Positions 58,910-64,000 of a DNA stretch of 64,000 nucleotides are shown here, in pieces (positions within the stretch are counted from its first letter, which is position 1; each line of letters opens with the position of its first letter). The position numbers and the translations under genes were made by a program. Location: the NCBI RefSeq assembly GCF_045863935.1, contig NZ_BTVP01000016.1, positions 1 to 64,000 of the forward strand. Direction: 5' to 3'. The DNA is from Parvibaculum sp045863935 (GTDB lineage: Bacteria > Pseudomonadota > Alphaproteobacteria > Parvibaculales > Parvibaculaceae). The notes under the pieces were generated by a model. The model saw nothing but the letters and a program-made list of their open reading frames with translations, searched no databases and had not been told where the DNA came from.

Positions 58910-61714
58910 CTACTGCCCCAACCGTTCGAGAAGGGCGGGCACATGCACCTGGTCGGCCTTGTAGTTGCCGGTGAGCGCATACATGACGAGGTTGATGCCG
59001 AAGCGTTCGGCCATCTCGCGCTGGCGTTCGCCGCCCGGCGTGACGGGATAGAGCGCGCGGCCGTCCGCATTGCGCGCCCATGCGGCGGCATAATCGTTGG
59101 AGCCGACGATCACCGTCGACACGCCGTCATTCGACAGGTTCTCCGCATCGGACGATGCGGCTTCCACCCAGAGTTCGCCGCCGTCCCAGCGGCCGGGAAA
59201 GCTGTTCATCAGGTAGAAGGACTTGGTGAGCACATGGCCTGAAGGCACGGGTTCGAGCGGCGGCAGGTCGAGCCGCCCGAGCAGGCGCCGCAGCGTCGCC
59301 GTGCCCGGCGTCACCATGCCGCCGACCGCCCGGTCCTGATCGCGCGTGTCGAAAAGGATGGTGCCGCCGTTTTTCATATAGGCGTTGATTTTGGCGAGCG
59401 CGTCCGGCGCCAGATCGTCCTGTCCCGGAGACATGGGCCAGTAGAGAAGCGGAAAGAAGGAGAGTTCGTCGGTCGCGATGTTGACGCCCATCGGCTCGGC
59501 CGGCTCGAAGGCGGTGCGCATTGCGAGGATGCGGCTCAGGCCCGAAAGCCCGGCTTCGCTCGTGGCGTCGATTTCGGGATCGCCGGTGACGACCCATGCG
59601 AGGCGCGTGTCGAGCGATGCCTTGAGCGCGAAGGCGTCGTCCTGAGCGCGCGCATCGGAGGTTGGCAGCAGCAGAAGGGCGGCGAGCAGCAACGGCGTAA
59701 AGCGCGAGGCGAAGCGCACCCGCCTGATCCGTTCGGTTTCGAAAAGTCCCGTCACCCAGAGGGCCGCGACCGTGTCGAGCACCAGCAGGATGAGCGCGAT
59801 GAGAAGAGCGGGCGTTGCGAGGCGTTCTTCGGCACGGCCTTCGAACTGGCGGCGCTCCGAAAGGCCGGGCAGCGCGGCAAGCGGCGTCAGTTCGAGCGAG
59901 GGCGTCGCGAGATTGAGCGCGCGCGGACTGCCCGCCGTGCCGTAAAGGCCGGGCGGATGACGCGGGCTTCTCTCGGCGCTCTCGAACTGCTCGACGGAAA
60001 TTGCCGTGGCGGTCGCGGGAGGCGGACCGAGACGTCCGAAGCCGTCCAGGGTTGCAAGCGGGTTCAGGAGGTCGCCGCGCTGCGGGGCGGCGCCTGCCGC
60101 ATCGCTTCTCGCGCCTCCCGCCGACTGGGACAGTGCAATGGTGCGGCGGAGCATTTCGACGAAGAGGCCCGAGATCGGCAGGTTCGACCAGTCGCGGTTA
60201 GCGGGCACATGGAAGAGGACGACGAGGCCTTCGCCGCGTTCGGCGGCGGTGACGAGCGGCGTGCCGTCGGAAAGCCGCGCCCATGTGCGGCTCGAGAGGT
60301 CGGGTGTGGGTTCGGCCAGTACCTGCCGCGACACGGTCACGTCCTGCGGCACATCGAGGCCGAAGAAAGGGCTGTCTTTCTCGAAGGGGGCGAGATGTTG
60401 CGGCGTGCTCCATGAAAGTGCGCCACCGAGCGCACGGCCGCCACTGCGAAGCGGCACGGGAACGAGGGCGTCGCTCCTTTCGGCGAGGCGCGGACCGGCA
60501 AAGCGGATGAGCACGCCGCCCTTTTCGACCCAGCCGTTCACGCGGGCGTAGTCGGTCTCGTTGAGGTTGCCGATATCGGAGAGAACGAGCACGGAAAGCG
60601 GCGAGGAAAGCAGCGCTTCGATGCTTCCTCGCGTGTCGCGCGCGGCGGGCGTGTCGCGCAGTTCGGCGTAGGGGCCGATGGCGCGGCGGAGATAATAGGC
60701 ATCGGAGAGAAGCGGTTGCGCCTCTTCCGCGCTTGCGCCCGACACGATGCCGACGCTGCGGCGGCGCCAGCGCTCGTCGGCAAGCACGACGGCGCCCGCT
60801 GAAGCTTCGCCCGCGATGTCGAGACGGGCCACCTTGTTGCGCAGTTCAAGCGGCAGGTCGAAGACAGCCCTGGAACTCGTTTCGCCCTCCTCGAAGCGGA
60901 ATGCCGTTTCGCTCAGCACGGTGCCGTCACCGGCCGTCGCGCGGACGCTTCCTCCGCGCGCGCCATTGGCATCGGCGCGGATGACGGTCGGGGCGAACTC
61001 GTCGCTTCGTTCTTCCGGCGGAAGCAGGGCAAGTGCCCGGCCGCCGGGTGCCGGTTCGATGAGAGTGAGCCCGGCGCTTCCGGCAATCGCCGAAAGACGT
61101 TCGGCGAATTGCGTCGCGGCGCCGTAGTCGAGACCGTCGCCGATCCAGACCGTCTGCACATTGCCGCGCGAGAGCGTTTCGGCGCCTTCGAGCCTTTCGG
61201 CGAGCGCGATGCGGTCGGGTTCGATCGGCTGGGGGAGAAGTGCGCGGGCGCGGGCGTCAGCATCGTCCGCCGTCTCGAAATTGAGTTCGGAAGCATTTGG
61301 CCCCGGCGCCGTGCCGACGACGAGGACGGGGCGGTCGGTGCGGCCTGCCTCGGCGATCAATCCGTCCGTCGCGGCGCGGCGGTCGTTCCAGTGCGATGCA
61401 GACGCCCAGCCATTGTCGACCACGACGAGGAGCGGTCCTTGCCCTGCAATGCGCGGCGCGGGGTTCCAGATCGGTTCGGCGAGGGCGAAGACGATGAGTG
61501 CAGCAATCGAAAGACGCAGCAGCAGCAGCCAGAACGGCGTATGCGCGGGCGTTTCCTCGTCGCGCACGAGCCCGACCAGCAGCCGGATTGCGGGGAAGCG
61601 CACGCGCTTGGGCAGGGGCGGGCTGATCCTGAGCAGCCACCAGATCGCGGGCAGCGCGAGAAGACCGGCCAGCATCCATGGGCTTGCAAAGGCGAGGGGG
61701 CCGAGCGCCAGCAT
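58910..61714 (-). CDS. BatA-like membrane protein with C-terminal DUF4159
   Basis: 934 residues. N-terminus matches the BatA-type start (FASPWMLAGLLALPAIWWLLRISPPLPKRVRFPAIRLL), then beta-rich domains, a central pair of membrane helices (TPALLIALILLVLDTVAALWV, FTPLLLAALLLL), and a C-terminal DUF4159 domain (LAWVVTGDPEID, LLYWPMSPGQDDL, GGTILFDTRDQD). Second-to-last gene of the operon. Function unknown; neighbours suggest a MoxR-linked envelope or metal-insertion role. Confidence 0.88.
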   Translation of the reverse strand: MLALGPLAFASPWMLAGLLALPAIWWLLRISPPLPKRVRFPAIRLLVGLVRDEETPAHTPFWLLLLRLSIAALIVFALAEPIWNPAPRIAGQGPLLVVVDNGWASASHWNDRRAATDGLIAEAGRTDRPVLVVGTAPGPNASELNFETADDADARARALLPQPIEPDRIALAERLEGAETLSRGNVQTVWIGDGLDYGAATQFAERLSAIAGSAGLTLIEPAPGGRALALLPPEERSDEFAPTVIRADANGARGGSVRATAGDGTVLSETAFRFEEGETSSRAVFDLPLELRNKVARLDIAGEASAGAVVLADERWRRRSVGIVSGASAEEAQPLLSDAYYLRRAIGPYAELRDTPAARDTRGSIEALLSSPLSVLVLSDIGNLNETDYARVNGWVEKGGVLIRFAGPRLAERSDALVPVPLRSGGRALGGALSWSTPQHLAPFEKDSPFFGLDVPQDVTVSRQVLAEPTPDLSSRTWARLSDGTPLVTAAERGEGLVVLFHVPANRDWSNLPISGLFVEMLRRTIALSQSAGGARSDAAGAAPQRGDLLNPLATLDGFGRLGPPPATATAISVEQFESAERSPRHPPGLYGTAGSPRALNLATPSLELTPLAALPGLSERRQFEGRAEERLATPALLIALILLVLDTVAALWVTGLFETERIRRVRFASRFTPLLLAALLLLPTSDARAQDDAFALKASLDTRLAWVVTGDPEIDATSEAGLSGLSRILAMRTAFEPAEPMGVNIATDELSFFPLLYWPMSPGQDDLAPDALAKINAYMKNGGTILFDTRDQDRAVGGMVTPGTATLRRLLGRLDLPPLEPVPSGHVLTKSFYLMNSFPGRWDGGELWVEAASSDAENLSNDGVSTVIVGSNDYAAAWARNADGRALYPVTPGGERQREMAERFGINLVMYALTGNYKADQVHVPALLERLGQ

Positions 61715-61733
61715 GATCTAGAGGCCCGCCATC

Positions 61734-62678
61734 TTAGAGGCCCGCCCGGGGCGGACGGCGCGCGGCGATGGCGCCCGAGAGCGCGCCGTAAAGCGCGAGC
61801 AGCGCCGTTTGCGGGCTGCGGTCCGTGCGATGGGTCGCGAAGGTGAAGTTGATGCGGCGCGCCGTCTCGACGATGCGGTTGCGGTGGATTTCGAGACGCT
61901 GATGATAGGCTTCGCGCAGGTTCTGCGCGCGGCCCACCATGAGCCGCAGATCTTCTTCGATGCCCTCGAATTCCGTGCGGCCCGAAAAGGGTAGGTCTTC
62001 TTCCGCGGGATCGAGCACCTGGATCATGTGGCCGCGAATGCCTTCGGCGGCGTAACGCTTGATGCGTTCGACGATGTCTTCGGCGGGCGAGAGAAAATCG
62101 CTGATGAGCACGACCTGCGCATAGCGCGGCAGATGTTCGGGCGGCGGCAGGCTCTCCGTTCTCGGTGCGTCGGCTTCGGGCGCGTCGAGGAGTGCATGTG
62201 CCATGCGGCGCAGCGCGGCGCGGCCGGGTGCCGGCGCGACACCGCCATGGCCGAGAGGCGCGACGCTTTCGCCGCCCTGCACGAGAAGCGAGGAGAGGGC
62301 GAGCGCAATCACGGTCGCGCGTTCTCTCTTGGTGCAGGGTGCGAAGTTGGAGGCGTAGTCCATGGAGGCGGAGCTGTCGCGCCAGATCCAGATGCTTTCG
62401 GCGGCCTCGCGCTCGGTCTCGCGCACGAAGAGATGCGAGGAGCGCGCGGAGTGGCGCCAGTCGACGGAAGATGCCGTGTCGCCCTCGCGGTAGCGCCGGA
62501 ATTGCCAGAAGGTTTCGCCCATGCCGGTGCGGCGCCTTCCATGCACACCCTGCGCGACGGTGGAGGCGACGTGTTCGGCTTCCGTCACGAGCGGCGGCAT
62601 GGCTTCGGCGAGAGCTTCGGCCTGCTCGCGCAGACCGACGGCGCCGGGAGATGCCAGGTGTGATCCGATAAGACCCAT
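61734..62678 (-). CDS. DUF58 domain protein
   Basis: 314 residues. DUF58 core GETFWQFRRYREGDTASSVDWRHSARSSHLFVRETE, followed by a degenerate VWA-like stretch with SIWIWRDSSASMDY. Almost always encoded next to MoxR ATPases. Nineteen nt upstream of the DUF4159 gene. Function unknown. Confidence 0.93.
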   Translation of the reverse strand: MGLIGSHLASPGAVGLREQAEALAEAMPPLVTEAEHVASTVAQGVHGRRRTGMGETFWQFRRYREGDTASSVDWRHSARSSHLFVRETEREAAESIWIWRDSSASMDYASNFAPCTKRERATVIALALSSLLVQGGESVAPLGHGGVAPAPGRAALRRMAHALLDAPEADAPRTESLPPPEHLPRYAQVVLISDFLSPAEDIVERIKRYAAEGIRGHMIQVLDPAEEDLPFSGRTEFEGIEEDLRLMVGRAQNLREAYHQRLEIHRNRIVETARRINFTFATHRTDRSPQTALLALYGALSGAIAARRPPRAGL

Positions 62679-62710
62679 TCGTGTCTTTCGTCCAGCCGGG
62701 GTTGCGGCGT

Positions 62711-63709
62711 TCAGCCGAGGTTACGGCAGAGTCTGTCGATAACCCCGCTCACCGTCACGCCTTCGGCGCGTGCCGAGAAGTTGAGCGCCATACGGTGACG
62801 CAGCACGGGTGCGGCGAGGGAGGTCACGTCCTCGATCGAGGGTGAGAAGCGGCCGTCGATGAGCGCGCGGGCGCGCACGGCGAGCATCAAGGCCTGGCTC
62901 GCGCGCGGGCCGGGGCCCCAGGCGACATGGCGCTCCACTTCGTCCGATGCGCCTTCCTCGGGGCGCGCGGCGCGCACGAGTTCGAGGATCGCGTTCACGA
63001 CCTTCTCGCCCACGGGCACGCGGCGGACGAGGCGCTGCGCGGCCATCAGGTCTTCCACCGTCATGGCGCCGCGCGCCTGCGCCACCGTTTCGCCGGTGGT
63101 CGAAAGCAGCATGCGGCGTTCGGATTCGAGGTCGGGGTAGTTCACGTCGATCTGCATGAGGAAACGGTCGAGCTGCGCTTCCGGCAGCGGATAGGTGCCT
63201 TCCTGTTCGAGCGGGTTCTGCGTCGCGAGCACGTGGAAGGGGGCGGGAAGTTCGTAGCGGACGCCCGCGACCGTCACCTGCTTTTCCTGCATCGCCTGCA
63301 GCAGGGCCGACTGCGTGCGGGGCGAGGCGCGGTTGATTTCGTCGGCCATCAGGAGCTGGCAGAAGACCGGGCCCTTGATGAACCTGAAACTTCTGTGGCC
63401 CTGGTCGCTTTCTTCCAGCACCTCGGAACCGAGAATGTCGGCGGGCATGAGATCGGGCGTGAACTGCACGCGCTTGTCGTCGAGGCCGAGCACCTGGCCC
63501 ATCGTGTGGACGAGCAGCGTCTTGGCGAGGCCCGGCACGCCGACAAGCAGCGCATGGCCGCCCGCCAGCACGGTCACCAGCGTCTGGTCGATCACGGCCT
63601 CCTGGCCGTAAATCACCTCGCCGATCGCCTCGCGCGCCGCCGCTATTTTCGCGCCGGTCGCTTCGATTTCCTCAACGGCGGAGCCGCCTGCTTCACTGAG
63701 TGTCTGCAT
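62711..63709 (-). CDS. moxR: MoxR-family AAA+ ATPase
   Basis: 332 residues. Walker A GVPGLAKT (about 57-64), Walker B LLMADEINRASP, sensor-1 HVLATQNPLEQEGTYPLPEAQLDRF. Chaperone-like ATPase that assists assembly of metal-containing or VWA-domain complexes. First gene of moxR-DUF58-DUF4159-VWA, divergent from the partial DUF1285 gene. Confidence 0.95.
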   Translation of the reverse strand: MQTLSEAGGSAVEEIEATGAKIAAAREAIGEVIYGQEAVIDQTLVTVLAGGHALLVGVPGLAKTLLVHTMGQVLGLDDKRVQFTPDLMPADILGSEVLEESDQGHRSFRFIKGPVFCQLLMADEINRASPRTQSALLQAMQEKQVTVAGVRYELPAPFHVLATQNPLEQEGTYPLPEAQLDRFLMQIDVNYPDLESERRMLLSTTGETVAQARGAMTVEDLMAAQRLVRRVPVGEKVVNAILELVRAARPEEGASDEVERHVAWGPGPRASQALMLAVRARALIDGRFSPSIEDVTSLAAPVLRHRMALNFSARAEGVTVSGVIDRLCRNLG

Positions 63710-63873
63710 TGACCTACATATTGGAGGCGCCGTGCCTTTTTGGCCCGCCGCCGTGCCGCATCCCGATTATCGTTGCGCGCCGCCATTGGCGCGGGCTTTC
63801 TTGACGATAATATGGCCGGATTCTCGGGCTTCAGGCACGAAATCGCGATCAACTCCGCGGGAGGAGAGGAAAT

Positions 63874-64000
63874 ATGGCCGCCGTGACCGGAAAGACGCCC
63901 GCGAAAGGCGAAAAGCCTGCCTCCGGGAGTGCGCCGGGCGGGCTGAAAGGGCTCGCCGCCGCCGAGGAGGCGGGTAAGAAGGCGAAGGGCCTGCCGCCGG
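63874..64000 (+). CDS. start of DUF1285-like protein (cut by window edge)
   Basis: Only the first 42 codons lie in the window: an Ala/Lys/Gly-rich N-terminus ending AEEAGKKAKGLPP. The final motif GLPP matches the beginning of DUF1285 proteins, and in Rhizobiales a DUF1285 gene commonly lies divergently beside moxR, followed by a CoA pyrophosphatase and a CCA-adding enzyme. A GGAGGAGAGG site lies before the ATG. The frame stays open to the edge. Confidence 0.6.
   Translation, partial: MAAVTGKTPAKGEKPASGSAPGGLKGLAAAEEAGKKAKGLPP

Overview
The window is about 64 kb of a GC-rich alphaproteobacterial chromosome. The lineage call rests on an adjacent chpT and ctrA, a sciP (DUF1153) gene, an flbD-type flagellar activator, an EipA/DUF1134 protein, a Rhodobacter-type PmtA and a Zur-boxed znu operon. 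The fatty-acyl-CoA genes and gene mix would fit a Parvibaculum-like member of the Hyphomicrobiales/Parvibaculales, but this genus guess cannot be confirmed from sequence alone. No insertion sequence, prophage or CRISPR array was seen; most of the window looks like stable chromosomal backbone.

Layout. 0-8 kb: an XRE/MmyB regulator divergent from a tautomerase; a non-coding stretch holding a previously unlisted small-RNA gene with anti-Shine-Dalgarno loops (1689-1830, minus strand); tRNA-Glu; MAPEG; a coiled-coil membrane protein; EipA; the ydbH-ynbE-ydbL envelope lipid-transport operon; and cysQ. 8-24 kb: the cell-cycle/flagellum block, with chpT, ctrA, fliI-fliJ, yajQ, the minus-strand operon fliF-fliG-fliH-fliN-flbD-flhA, sciP and fliK-flgD. 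CtrA-like boxes lie before ctrA, fliI, fliF and sciP, and a good sigma-54 promoter lies before fliK. The logic is readable: ChpT passes phosphate to CtrA, CtrA drives early flagellar genes, SciP restrains CtrA, and FlbD fires the sigma-54 genes.

24-44 kb: mnmA, pmtA, tRNA-Met, a small secreted Asn/Tyr repeat protein, an RluA-type synthase with slyX, a GIY-YIG protein, ExoD, the ergothioneine operon egtB-egtD with a coupled glutathione transferase, a cold-shock protein, a NicO transporter with a DUF1007 protein, two unlike acyl-CoA dehydrogenases and an acyl-CoA synthetase, a secreted V8-like protease, a TetR regulator with two clear operators, two DUF1801 proteins, a ferritin-like diiron protein and an alpha/beta hydrolase. 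REP-like stem-loop repeats cluster near 42.0 and 44.4 kb.

44-64 kb: a kinase-less phosphorelay module (receiver, Hpt, receiver), a methyltransferase, a reduced flagellin-like protein, a NUDIX hydrolase, pirin, wrbA divergent from a LysR regulator, a HigBA-type toxin-antitoxin pair with a palindromic operator, an SDR enzyme, a GNAT protein, a Zur-controlled zinc importer (znuCBA) preceded by a 43-residue membrane ORF, and a MoxR-DUF58-DUF4159 operon. The last 127 bases hold the start of a divergent DUF1285-like gene cut by the window edge.

Start codons were chosen from ribosome-binding sites, signal peptides and family N-termini. All family names are recognised by eye; no database search was run.
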